A stretch of DNA of 64,000 nucleotides from assembly GCF_031143425.1 (NCBI RefSeq), contig NC_090443.1, positions 1,056,779,554 through 1,056,843,553 of the forward strand. Direction: 5' to 3'. The stretch is from Pleurodeles waltl (lineage: Eukaryota > Chordata > Amphibia > Caudata > Salamandridae). The notes below the pieces were generated by a model, which had not been told where the DNA came from, searched no databases, and was given only the letters and a program-made list of their open reading frames with translations. Positions 31,486 to 42,221 of this stretch are shown here, one piece after another (position 1 is the first letter of the stretch; each line of letters starts with the position of its first letter). The position numbers and the translations under genes are program-made.

Positions 31486-32059
31486 CCCTCTGCCTCCTCT
31501 TCCATGTGGCGACCTCCTGGTCCATCCTGGGCCTGCGCAGCACCATTTATCCTCAACTGTGACTCTTGCAGCTAGTAAGGCTTGTTTGCAGTCCTTCTGC
31601 GTAGAAACAACTCTGCATCCTCCAGCACTTCGTAGGATATCTTCTGACCAAAGCAGAAGTTCCTGGCACCTTCCATTGTTGCAGAATCTTTGGCTTCTTC
31701 CACCCGGAGGCAGCCCTTTTGCACCTTCATCCGGGGTTTAGTGGGCTCCTGCCCCCCCTGGACACTTGTGTGACTCTTGGACTTGGTCCCCTTCCTTTAC
31801 AGGTCCTCAGGTCCAGGAATCTGTCTTCAGTGCTTTGCAGTCAGTTGTTGTCTTTGCAGAATCCCCTATCTCGACTTTACTCTCTTTCTGGGGTAGTAGG
31901 GTAACTTTACTCCTACTTTTCAGGGTCTTGGGATGGGGTATCTTGGACACCCTTAGTATTTTCTTACACTCCCAGCGATCCTCTACACACTACACTAGGC
32001 CTGGGGTCCATTCGTGGTTCGCATTCCACTTTTGGAGTATATGGTTTGTGTTGCCCCTA
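31486..32059 (+). repeat. Older Ty3-family LTR, right part
   Basis: Starts with the duplicated CCCTC and continues the LTR left at 20239, as shown by alignment with 38866-39440. It reaches the segment TTTGTGTTGCCCCTA and is then cut by LINE sequence at about 32059, so the last 400 bp or so of the LTR are missing. Confidence 0.8.
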
Positions 32060-33010
32060 GGTCGCTTTGTTGAAGACATGGTGGGGGCAGGGGGCAGAGG
32101 GAGATCCGGAGTGGATGGTGCTCACGGTTTTTGCGGTGTCCTCGTCGTTGATGTGGGTCCAGGAGAGCAAGAGGTTGGTGCGGCTAGGTGTGTGGAGGTT
32201 GGTGGTGGTCGTGGTGGGGGAGGAGTTGAAGCTGTTGTGGATTTCCGTGATCTTGCAATGGAAAAAGGTGGCGAGGAAGTCGCAGAGGTCTTGCGATGGA
32301 GGGGGGTCGATGGAGCATGACCTGGGGTTGGTGAGTTCTTTGACGATGCTGAAGAGCTCTTTGCTGTTGTGGGCGTTGTTATCGATGTGATCTTTGTAGC
32401 AGGATCTTTTGGTGGTCTGGATGAGATGGTGGTGCTTGCGGATGGCTGTCTTGAGGGCTGAGTGCTTGCTCTCTGTTGGTTAGCGGCACCACCTCTTCTC
32501 GATTTTCCGGCACTCCCGCTTTGAGGTCTGAAGGTCGGTGGTGAACCAGATGGCCTTGGCGCTAGTGCGGTTGTTGTAGGATTTCCTGAGCGGGGTGAGG
32601 GTGTTGGCGCAGTTGTCTAACCAGTGACTGAGGTTGAGGGCAGCTGTGTTGGGGTCAGTGGTGCTGGGTGGCGGGGCCGAGGCGAGGATGGAGATCAGTT
32701 GGTCTTCCGAGATCTTTTTCCAGTTGCGGCGTTGGATCTGTTGAGGGCGGTGGTGAGTGGCGGGTTTCTGGAAGGTGAAGTGGATGCAGCGGTGGTCGGT
32801 CCAGTGGAGTTCGGTGGTATGGCTGAAGGTGATGTGGCTGCTGGTGGGGTCTAGTGTGTGGCCGGCGGAGTGGGTGGGCGTTGTGACCAGTTGTTTGAGA
32901 CCGAGGTTGGCGAGGTTGTCGATCAGAGCAGTGGAGTTGCTGTTGTTGGCGTTCTCGAGGTGAAAATTCAAGTCGCCGAGGAGAATATAGTCTGTGGAGG
33001 CCAGGGCCTG
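32060..33010 (-). pseudogene. L2/CR1-type LINE fragment (endonuclease and following region)
   Basis: The - strand carries the C-terminal half of an APE-type endonuclease: an LLGDLNFHLE box at about 32975 (consensus GDFN), a LVTTPTHSAGHTLDP segment and the TDHRCIHF box (SDH type) about 60 residues on. The linker toward RT follows (SKELFSIV, CDFLATFF) to about 32060. Frames are broken at several points. The RT is not present. This pattern is typical of CR1/L2 clade LINEs. Junctions on both sides are abrupt. Confidence 0.72.
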
Positions 33011-33079
33011 GGTGCTGATAATGTAGTTTGTAACAGTCTTTAATGAATGAACTGAGGGCGGGGTTACATGAATTCAGAT

Positions 33080-33200
33080 ACATTTCTGCTTAGCAGGAGT
33101 AAGTGAGATGGTTTGCTCAGAATCACACAATGTTGAGCCAAGGCCGGGATTCAAGCCCCCTTGTAGGGTTCTAAAGTAGACAGTTCTGGTCTCTGGGACC
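33080..33200 (-). repeat. MIR/CORE-like SINE fragment
   Basis: On the - strand the order GGCTTGAATCCCGGCC, a short gap, then TTGTGTGATTCTGAGCAAAC and CTCACTTACTCC follows the MIR consensus (B-box-like GGTTCGAATCC, TGTGTGACCTTGGGCAAGT, CTTAACCTC). Only the central part is recognisable. Confidence 0.5.
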
Positions 33201-33556
33201 CACCCAGTTTTCGGCACATGTTCAGAAACTTTGTTTTGCAGTTGGACATCCACATCTGTTTGTTACCACGGTCTGAGCGGGGGGGAAGAGGGGGTTTGTA
33301 CATTAATTAAACTGGTGTGTGGTTTAGTGTTTAGGTCTTCAAATCCGTGTAGATGCTTGGCTGAGATATGAGCTTCTGTGATATTTCATCAGACAATCTC
33401 AGGCATTGTGGTAATGCGGGAGAATTACCGAAAATGCATCATTTTAACACGAGATGCGTGACACTTGAAAGGGCTGCTCTCCCTCTCTCTCACTTCCTGA
33501 TCCTGGCTCACTTTCTCCCTCTCTCCCTTCCTCCTTTTCTCCTCCCTCCCTCTCTC

Positions 33557-33788
33557 CATGACTCAGCTCCCAGGACAGATAAAGTCTGGCACAGAGTCTA
33601 GGCGCTGCACTCCATTCTATCTTCCTCCTTCTCTCCTCCTGACTTCCTCCCTCTCCCTGTCTCCTCCAATCCCTCTCTCTCACCCTCTTTCTCTTCTCCT
33701 GACTCTCTCTTTCACTCCCTCTCTCTTTCACCCCCCTCTCTCCCTCTCTATCTCTCCCTCCCTCTCTCTTCTCTCTCTGCTCTCTCTC

Positions 33789-33819
<31 letters not shown>

Positions 33820-34057
33820 ATGTCTCTCTCTGCCTCCTCCATCTCTCTCTCTCCCTCCCCCCTTCCCTCCCTTTCCATGACAGCTCCCAGCACAGATAAA
33901 GTCTGGCACAGAGTCTAGGCGCTGTACTGCACCCACTCTCTCTGTCTCTCTCCCTCCCTCTCCTCCTGGCTGCTTCCCTCCTTCTTCTTCCCTCTCTCAG
34001 TGACTCAGCTCCCAGCTCAGATAAAGTCTGGCGCAGAGTCTAGGCGCTGAACTCCAC

Positions 34058-34091
<34 letters not shown>

Positions 34092-34310
34092 CTAGTACCT
34101 CCCTCTCTCTCTTCCTCTCCCTCCCTCTCCCTTCCAGCCCCCCTCGCTTTCTCTCTCCTGTGACCTCCCTTTTTCTCCCTACTCCTCCCTCCCTCTCACT
34201 CTCTCTCTGTCCCTCCTTCCCTCTTTCTCCCCTCCCTCGCTCTCTCCATGACTCAGCTCCCAGCTCAGATAAAGTCTGGCTCAGAGTCTAGGCGCTGCAC
34301 TCCTCTCTGA
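33557..34310 (+). promoter_or_regulatory. Promoter cluster B: four copies of the GST core-promoter module
   Basis: Modules lie at 33557-33613, 33876-33929, 34000-34056 and 34247-34303, in CT-rich DNA. Perfect TGACTCAGC (AP-1, and also TGACNNNGC as in antioxidant response elements) occurs at 33559-33567, 34001-34009 and 34249-34257; the second module has lost TCA. AGATAAAG follows 17-19 bases later in each (34267-34274 in the last). Only the last module leads into exon 1B. Mammalian GSTP1 has TGACTCAGC and a TATA box in the same order upstream of its first exon, so NRF2/AP-1 type control is a reasonable inference. Confidence 0.68.
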
Positions 34311-34362
34311 GACTGCAGGGGTTGGACGGGTCGGAGAGCCGCTGCTCAACGGGGGACCACAA
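34298..34362 (+). other. gstp1: GSTP1-like exon 1B (5' UTR, ends with A of the ATG)
   Basis: The donor ACCACAA|GTAAGT is at 34362/34363. The start is estimated from the TATA-like box at 34267-34274. Splicing to 48829 produces CCACAATGACG, with A at -3 and no upstream ATG, a good initiation context. It is the copy nearer the coding exons and its promoter modules keep TGACTCAGC, so it is the likelier main first exon. Confidence 0.68.
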
Positions 34363-35090
34363 GTAAGTGACCGACCCTTGCATTGGCGGGGGGGGGGGGG
34401 GGCTCCTGCACATTATACTACTGACACAGCTGGGAGTTTACTGTGGAGACCAGTACAGAACTAATGGAGAAATTATCAAACAAAGAAACCATTTCAAATA
34501 GGATTGTTTGCATTAGTCCTAAATAATTATTGAGGCAAACTAAAGCATAAGTGCAATGTTAAAGGTGCATTGGCAAAGCCTGGAGGTCTCACCTTTTGGT
34601 CTCTTCTCTGCAGAAATATCGGTTTTGCAACTGCTTTTTTTTGAATGATGCTACTCAACATCGACAAAAAATGTGACTATCAGCATCGGCAAAAAAAGAA
34701 GGGTGATGATACATACGCTTCATGCATCATCCATGCGTGTGTTGCATCATGGTTGTACCGCAGCCACCACATGATGATCGGAACACATACATGAACACAC
34801 GAAGACATGCATACTACATGACAGCGCTCATTTTTTAGGGTCGAGCGCACACGCTTTCTGGCCTCTGTTGAATCTCTCTGGGCTTTAAACCACGCCCATG
34901 CCACGTCAGTCACTTCCATTGGTTCCTGGGCTTGCCTTTTAAAATTCGCTTGATTTCATGGTGTAAGGCACGCAAACGTCATGCCTTTTCCAGTGTTTAT
35001 CCCGCCTCCAGCGCACCGGCCAACTACTGAAAACTTAGGAGGCTCCATGTTTTCAGCCTGGCTTATGGACTACTTTATCTTTTTATTTTC
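34363..35090 (+). other. Intron 1 start (copy B), G-run and unassigned repeat-like DNA
   Basis: 34363-34660 is homologous to the intron behind exon 1A. A run of about 17 G lies at 34386-34403. 34680-35090 has a CG-containing, repeat-like composition (ACGTCAG, GGCACGCAAACGTCATG) but no family I can name. It ends where an LTR in - orientation begins. Confidence 0.45.
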
Positions 35091-36321
35091 CAGGCAGCGG
35101 CAGCAGGAGCTCTGGGCACCTCCCAGAGGAGGTGCAGGTCAGGGGAGTGGTCACTCCCCTTTCCTTTGTCCAGTTTCGCGCCAGAGCAGGGCTGGGGGAT
35201 CCCTGAACCGGTGTAAACTGGCTTATGCAGAGATGGGCACCATCTGTGCCCATCAAAGCATTTCCAGAGGCTGGGAGGAGGCTACTCTTCCCCAGCCCTG
35301 ACACCTTTTTCCAAAGGGAGAGGGTGTAACACCCTCTCTCTGAGGAAGTCCTTTGTTCTGCCTTCCTGAGCCAAGCCTGGCTGGACCCCAGGAGGGCAGA
35401 AACCTGTCTGAGGGGTTGGCAGCAGCAGCAGCTGCAGTGAAACCCCGGGAAAGGCAGTTTGGCAGTACCCGGGTCTGTGCTAGAGACCCGGGGGATCATG
35501 GAATTGTCTCCCCAATGCCAGGATGGCATTGGGGTGACAATTCCATGATCTTAGACATGTTACATGGCCATGTTCGGAGTTACCATTGTGAAGCTATACA
35601 TAGCTAGTGACCTATGTATAGTGCACGCGTGTAATGGTGTCCCCGCACTCACAAAGTCTGGGGAATTTGCCCTGAACTATGTGGGGGCACCTTGGCTAGT
35701 GCCAGGGTGCCCACACACTAAGTAACTTAGCACCCAACCTTTACCAGGTAAAGGTTAGACATATAGGTGACTTATAAGTTACTTAAGTGCAGTGGTAAAT
35801 GGCTGTGAAATAACGTGGACGTTATTTCACTCAGGCTGCAGTGGCAGGCCTGTGTAAGAATTGTCAGAGCTCCCTATGGGTGGCAAAAGAAATGCTGCAG
35901 CCCATAGGGATCTCCTGGAACCCCAATACCCTGGGTACCTTAGAACCATATACTAGGGAATTATAAGGGTGTATCAGTATGCCAATCTGAATTGGTAAAA
36001 TTGGTCACTAGCCTGTTAGTGACAATTTGTAAAGAGAGAGCATAACCACTGAGGTTCTGGTTAGCAGAGCCTCAGTGAGACAGTTAGGCATCACACAGGG
36101 AACACATACATATAGGACACAAACTTATGAGCACTGGGGTCCTGGCTAGCAGGATCCCAGTGACACATAACAACCACACTTACAACATAGGGTTTTCACT
36201 ATGAACACTGGGCCCTGGCTAGCAGGATCCCAGTGAGACAGTGAAAACACCCTGACATATACTCACAAACAGGCCAAAAGTGGGGGCAACAAGGCTAGAA
36301 AGAGGCTACTTTCTCACACAA
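35091..36321 (-). repeat. Ty3-family LTR, 5' part, - orientation (3' LTR of the defective element)
   Basis: On the - strand it begins at 36321 with TGTGTGAGAAAGTAGCC and matches the subfamily at 18177. It carries the same hairpins (for example CCCCAATGCCA arms at 35510-35534 and GATGGGCA/TGCCCATC at 35232-35254). It ends at about 35091, so more than half of the LTR is missing. A G-rich tract lies directly to its right. Confidence 0.85.
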
Positions 36322-36349
36322 CCCCCACCCCAAACGAAGGACAATAAGG

Positions 36350-37405
36350 CTAACCTTGGCCAGTTGAAACTTTATTGTCTAAGTGGTGATAAGTAGAGAG
36401 TAGCTCTGCAATAGACTGGTTACTCCCTTTATCATCCACTTGTGGGGATGTAAACCACCCTGTTTGAAGTTTTTTAGCTAAGCAACAGTGTGAATATATA
36501 TTTTCAGAGTTCCTATCAGTAAGTTTTAGTTTAGAACAGTGGGGAGTATCCACTGGACCTATTTCTAGTGATGAGAATGCCAGACAGGGATGCTGTCTCA
36601 GTAAAGCCATAGCTGGGCAAAAACTTTGTCCATATGGCTGGAAGAGAGAACAGGGATGCTGTTTCTCTTTAGTTGGAGCAGGGCAGGGATGCTGTCCTAT
36701 GAGCTCCACACTAGGGCAGGGCTGCTGTCCTAAGTGTTGTGAGGCAGTGCAGGTTTTCTGCACTAAAGTTTCTCTGGGAGGGTTGGAGGGATGCTCCATG
36801 TTAACTATAATGGTGGGTTTATCACCAATATTAGTTATCCCACAGAGAGGTACTTCCACCTCAGGGAGTACAGCTATGCCAGCTGTTGATTCCCTTGGTA
36901 CAGGTGCCACCCCAGGAGAGGTTTCTCCCACCACAGGAATGGTATCCTGTATGGCAGGGTGGTTAGGGGATACTGTGATACCCTTTTTACCTGTTGTTGG
37001 AGAGGGGTCTTGAGTTTTCAGGCCTTCTCTCCTTTGCTTTTTCATTTCAGTAGAAATGAGAGGGAACAATTCCTCAGGGATACCCAGCATGGCTGCATGG
37101 GTATAAAACTCTACATCAGCCCAACCTGAGGCCTCTAGGTCATTACCTAAGAGACAGTCTACAGGTAAGCTAGGTGATACCACCACCTGCTTAGGGCCAG
37201 TAACTCCACCCCAACTAAACTGAATTATAGCAAAGGGAAGAAACTTAGTGGAGTTATGGACATCAATAATCTTATACTGTTGTCCAATGATGTGTTGTTC
37301 AGGAGGCACTAGGTTTTCAGTCACCAAAGTGATACTGGCACCTGTGTCCCTGTAGGCCAAGGCCTCAACACCATTTATTGAAACTGTCTGCCTGTACTTA
37401 TCCAT
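36350..37405 (-). CDS. Protease-bearing frame of a pol-less Gmr1-type element
   Basis: 351 residues, with an ATG at 37405-37403. Residues 1-120 align with the protease region of the intact element (INGVEALAYRDTGASITLV, LPVDCLLGNDLE), with Asp20-Thr-Gly as the active site. After that no integrase, RT or RNase H appears. Instead there is a Pro/Thr-rich linker and five imperfect QHPCP repeats (about residues 215-275). The last residues (a LSTYHHLDN segment) resemble the Gag-Pol C-terminus of the intact element (LSRYFHLDN), and a polypurine tract and LTR follow. It is therefore a gag-protease derivative with pol removed but the reading frame kept. Its upstream gag is cut by the LTR at 37413. Confidence 0.72.
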   Translation of the reverse strand: MDKYRQTVSINGVEALAYRDTGASITLVTENLVPPEQHIIGQQYKIIDVHNSTKFLPFAIIQFSWGGVTGPKQVVVSPSLPVDCLLGNDLEASGWADVEFYTHAAMLGIPEELFPLISTEMKKQRREGLKTQDPSPTTGKKGITVSPNHPAIQDTIPVVGETSPGVAPVPRESTAGIAVLPEVEVPLCGITNIGDKPTIIVNMEHPSNPPRETLVQKTCTASQHLGQQPCPSVELIGQHPCPAPTKEKQHPCSLFQPYGQSFCPAMALLRQHPCLAFSSLEIGPVDTPHCSKLKLTDRNSENIYSHCCLAKKLQTGWFTSPQVDDKGSNQSIAELLSTYHHLDNKVSTGQG

Positions 37406-37412
37406 TGTAAGG

Positions 37413-39847
37413 TGTAGGAAAGTACCATCTTGCCTGGCATGTTACCCCCATATTTCACTGTATATATGTTGTTTTAGTTGTATGTGTCATTGGGACCCTG
37501 CCAGCCAGGGCCCCAGTGCTCATAAGTGTGCCCTGTATGTGTTACCTGTGTTATGACTAACTGTCTCACTGAGGCTCTGCTAATCAGAACCTCAGTGGTT
37601 ATGCTCTCTCATTTCTTTCCAAATTGTCACTAACAGACTGGTGACGAATGTTACCAATTTACATTGGCATACTGGAACACCCTTATAATTCCCTAGTATA
37701 TGGTACTGAGGTACCCAGGGTATTGGGGTTCCAGGAGATCCCTATGGGCTGCAGCATTTCTTTTGCCACCTATAGGGAGCTCTGACAATTCTTACACAGG
37801 CCTGCCACTGCAGCCTGAGTGAAATAACGTCCACGTTATGGTGCCCATTTCTGCATAAGCCAGTCTACACCGGTTCAGGGATCCCCCAGCCCTGCTCTGG
37901 CACGAAACTGGACAAAGGAAAGGGGAGTGACCACTCCCCTGACCTGCACCTCCCCTGGGAGGTGCCCAGAGCTCCTCCAGTGTGCTCCAGACCTCTGCCA
38001 TCTTGGAAACAGAGGTGCTGCTGGCACACTGGACTGCTCTGAGTGGCCAGCAGGGCCAGCAGGTGACGTCAGAGACTCCTTCTGATAGGCTCCTCCAGGT
38101 GTTGCTAGCCTATCCTCTCTCCTAAATAGCCAAACCTCCTTTTCTGTCTATTTAGGGTCTCTGCTTTGGGGAATTCTTGAGATAACGAATGCAAGAGCTG
38201 ATCAGAGTTCCTCTGCATCTCTCTCTTCACCTTCTGCCAAGGAATCGACTGCTGACCGCGCTGGAAGCCTGCAAAACCGCAACAAGGTAGCAAAGACTAC
38301 TTCTGCAACCTTGTAACGCTGATCCTGCCGCCTTCTCGACTGTTTTCCTGGTGGTGCATGCTGTGGGGGTAGTCTGCCTCCTCTCTGCACTAGAAGCTCC
38401 GACGAAATCTCCAGTGGGTCGACGGAATCTTCCCCCTGCAACCGCAGGCACCAAAAGACTGCATCACCGGTCCTCTGGGTCCCCTCTCAGCACGACGAGC
38501 ATGGTCCCTGGAACTCAGCAACTCTGTCCAAGTGACTCCCACAGTCCAGTGACTCTTCAGTCCCAGTTTGGTGGAGGTAAGTCCTTGCCTCCCCACGCCA
38601 GACTGCATTGCTGGGTACCGCGTGATTTGCCGCTGCTCCGGCTCCTGTGCACTCTTCCAGGATTTCCTTTGTGCACAGCCAAGCCTGGGTCCCCGACACT
38701 CTAACCTGCAGTGCACGACCTCCTGAGTTGTCCTCCGGCGTCGTGGGACCTCCTTTTGTGACTTCAGGTGAGCTCCGGTTCACTCTTCTTCGTAGTGCCT
38801 GTTCCGGAACTTCTGCGGGTGCTGCCTGCTTCTGAGTAGGCTCTTTGTCGTGCTGGGCGCCCCCTCTGTCTCCTCACGCAATTGGCGACATCCTGGTCCC
38901 TCCTGGGCCACGGCAGCATCCAAAAACCCTAACCACGACCCTTGCAGCTAGCAAGGCTTGTTTGCGGTCTTTCTGCACGGAAACACCTCTGCAAGCTTCT
39001 TCACGACGTGGGACATCCATCCTTCAAAGGGGAAGTTCCTAGTCCTCTTCGTTCTTGCAGAATCCACAGCTTCTACCATCCGGTGGCAGCTCCTTTGCAC
39101 CCTCAGCTGGCATTTCTTGGGCATCTGCCCACTCACGACTTGAGTGTGACTCTTGGACTTGGTCCCCTTGTTCCACAGGTTCTCTCGTCTGGAAATCCAT
39201 CGTTGTTGCATTGCTGGTGTTGGTCTTCCTTGCAGAATTCCCCTATCACGACTTCTGTGCTCTCTGGGGAACTTAGGTGCACTTTACACCTACTTTTCAG
39301 GGTCTTGGGGTGGGCTATTTTTCTAACCCTCACTGTTTTCTTACAGTCCCAGCGACCCTCTACAAGCTCACATAGGTTTGGGGTCCATACGTTATTCGCA
39401 TTCCACTTTTGGAGTATATGGTTTGTGTTGCCCCTATACCTATTTGCTCCTATTGCAATCTTTTGTGACTATACATTGCTTGCACTGTTTTCTATTGCTA
39501 TTACTGCATAATTTTGGTATTGTGTACATATATCTTGTGTATATTTGCTATCCTCATACTGAGGGTACTCACTGAGATACTTTTGGCATATTGTCATAAA
39601 AATAAAGTACCTTTATTTTTAGTATATCTGTGTATTGTGTTTTCTTATGATATTGTGCATATGACACCAGTGGTATAGTGGGAGCTTTGCATGTCTCCTA
39701 GTTCAGCCTAAGCTGCTCTGCTAAGCTACGCTTTTCTATCAGCCTAAGCTGCTAGACACCTCTTCTACACTAATAAGGGATAAATGGACCTGGTACAAAG
39801 TGTAAGTACCCCTTGGTACCCACTACAAGCCAGGCCAGCCTCCTACA
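37413..39847 (+). repeat. Ty3-family LTR, + orientation, with internal deletion
   Basis: Begins TGTAGGAAAGTACC and ends GCCTCCTACA, both true LTR termini, but is about 2435 bp. About 560 bp is missing at 37838, between the GTCCACGTTAT stem and GGTGCCCAT. The flanks (TAAGG and CGCAC) do not match, so it is not a clean solo LTR; recombination or later deletion is likely. Confidence 0.85.
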
Positions 39848-40439
39848 CGCACTCACAATGTCCGGGGAAATTGTCCTGAACAATGTGGGGGCACCTTGGC
39901 TAGTGCCAGGTGCCCTCACACTTAGTAACTTTGCACCTAACCTTCACCAAGTGAGGGTTAGACATATAGGTGACTTATAACTTACTTAAGTGCAGTGTAA
40001 AATGGCTATGAAATAACGTGGACGTTATTTCACTCAGGCTGCAGTGGCAGTCCTGTGTAAGAATTGTCTGAGCTCCCTATGGGTGGCAAAATAAATGCTG
40101 CAGCCCATAGGGATCTCCTGGAACCCCAGTACCCTTGGTACGTAGGTACCATATACTAGGGAATTATAAAGATGTTCCAGTTTGCCAATCAGAATTGGTA
40201 AAATGAGTCACTAGCCTGCAGTGACAATTTTAAAAGAAAAGCAGAGAGAACATAAACACTGAGGTTCTGGTTAGCAGAGCCTCAGTGATACAGTTAGGCA
40301 CCACACAGGGTACACAAATAGGCCACAAACTATGAGCACTGGTTCCTGGCTAGCAGGATCCCAGTGACACAGGCAAAAACAAACTGACACACAAGTAAAA
40401 ATGGGGGTAACATGCCAGGCAAGATGGTACTTTCCTACA
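39848..40439 (-). repeat. Ty3-family LTR fragment, - orientation
   Basis: On the - strand it starts at 40439 with TGTAGGAAAGTACCATC and runs for about 590 bp, to the CACTCACAATGTCC segment next to the + LTR. It is the first fifth of the LTR, with the CTAACC hairpin and GTGAAATAACGT stem preserved. Confidence 0.85.
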
Positions 40440-41404
40440 CTGGGCACATTGATCATTTGTGGCACAGAATCCGCCCATGTGCAGAGCTGCAAACTCTTCC
40501 AAAATGTGCTGCTTCTCTTTCCTGGTTGTTCAACAAATGGCCGTCATGAAGGCTTTCACATTTGTAAGCGGCACTGTTGATCAGGGCAGATGCTGAAGGA
40601 GATGGAAACGCTGTATTGATATTATCAGAAGGAAACCAAACTGCTAAAGGCCAGGTTTTTGTTTTGAATGTGCACCTTGAAACGTGTGCATTCAATCTTA
40701 TCCTCACAGGCTGCTCAGATGAGTTTTACAGTTATTTTTTGTGAATCCTCATCTGGATTTCGTCTTACTCACGAGCTGCTGTTTTTATGACTTCCTTCCT
40801 GGTGCTGTGGGAATTCCCCCATACTAGTTAAGTTGAGCATAGCAGCGCGCAAGCGCTGCTTTTCCGAAGTGTTAGTATCTAGCAACGCCCTCCTCATGCC
40901 CATCACTACCACTCGTTCGTGGGCTTGTCTTTCAAAAATCTTTTGTTATCATTGGTGAATGTTTTACGTTTGTCCCTCCTTGGGGATGTTTTGTTACCGC
41001 CTTGGACATCGCCCCTGTTACATGGATAATTGCACGTTTGCCGATACGTTGGACTGAGGGCACTTCTTCTTCCTCTTGTGTGCTGCTTCGCGCTGATGCT
41101 CATGGCGGCCGTGGCGCTGTGAATTGGCTCGCTTATGTGAAACTGTTTTACTTTTCATTCTCAACTTATGTGGCACAGAAAGTCCGGTTAGGAGTTTACA
41201 ATGCTAATAGCTCTTTCCCATAGGAAATAATGGGTTTTATATTCCAGCGGACGGAATATCCGTCACCATTGTGATGGAACAACCTGTCGCCAAACTCTAA
41301 ATTAGCCCTAAATAACGGCAATGAAATCTTTCCTGATTGACAGAGTGAAATATTCTTTAAACGCTGCTGTTACATAATACACAATAATTATTTTTAATAA
41401 TTGT
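40440..41404. other. Unassigned, repeat-like in its right half
   Basis: No gene is supported. 40830-41160 (AGCAGCGCGCAAGCGCTGCT palindrome and a following T/G-rich part) resembles a widespread salamander repeat from memory, family unknown. 41230-41300 carries a piece of the GGACGGAATATCCGTCAC type seen in the elements at 42222 and 63180. Confidence 0.4.
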
Positions 41405-41472
41405 GTTGATACATATATGTATATATATATATCTATATATATATATATATATATATACACACAGATATATAT
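41405..41472. repeat. (TA)n microsatellite
   Basis: Alternating TA with few interruptions. Confidence 0.9.
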
Positions 41473-41665
41473 GCAACAGTAGGGAAAGCGTTGGATTTCA
41501 GAAGGGTTACATTTACTATTCCCACCCTAGTTAGTGCAACAGCAGGGGAAGCGTTGGACTTCAGAGAGGTTAAATTTACTATTCCCCCTCCATTCTGTGC
41601 AACAGTAGGGAAAGCGTTACACTATGGAGGGATTACATTTGCTATTCCCCCTCCAGCCCAAACAA
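41473..41665. repeat. Minisatellite, about 65-bp unit, three copies
   Basis: Each unit has GCAACAGTAGGGRAAGCGTT followed by a GGRTTAMATTTRCTATTCCC segment. A weaker related motif pair (GGAAGGTGTTGGA...TTTACTATTCC) appears at 45364-45440. Confidence 0.8.
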
Positions 41666-42221
41666 AATGTAAAAATGAAACAAATCCTATAAAAATCCCT
41701 CAAATAATCCAAAAACGATTTCCGTTAAATTTAAAAAAAGTAAACTCCTAATGCCCCTCCTAATGCCCATAACACACGTTCGTAGAAAGAAACCTGTAAA
41801 GAAAATTAAATGACCATCCACAAAACACATTACAGTCCCAAAAATGCAAAGGCTTAACAATTAATCATCAAAATAGAACTAACATAACTTATTTTAACAT
41901 AACATAGAGATACATTACTAAACTAGTGTAGAAAAATACTAACCAACAAACTAGTGAAAAACAAGAACAGTAAGGCATCTAAATATATTTTAAAAAAACA
42001 CAACAACCCCCTTCTAGACCTACCCTCCTCAACTTCCCCTATACTCGAAACCCTTAACAAATGCTTAAAAAAAGACTTACTTGTTCTGATGAACAGCAGC
42101 ACCTTGCCATGACCTGGTTGCCGGAAAATAGATTAAAATTAATATAAGTAGACTAAAAGATAGAAGGTAGCTGTAAAAAAAAAATGGCCTGCTAAATTAA
42201 ACTAAAAAAAGACATCATGGG
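41666..42221. other. A-rich intronic sequence
   Basis: Strongly A-rich on the + strand; nothing recognised. Confidence 0.5.

Noticed and set aside
33080..33200. Possible tRNA gene suggested by a B-box-like GCTTGAATCCC
   Set aside because: There is no cloverleaf or A box; the flanking order matches a MIR-like SINE instead.
37413..39847. Clean solo LTR with target duplication
   Set aside because: Flanking pentamers differ (TAAGG and CGCAC) and about 560 bp is missing internally.
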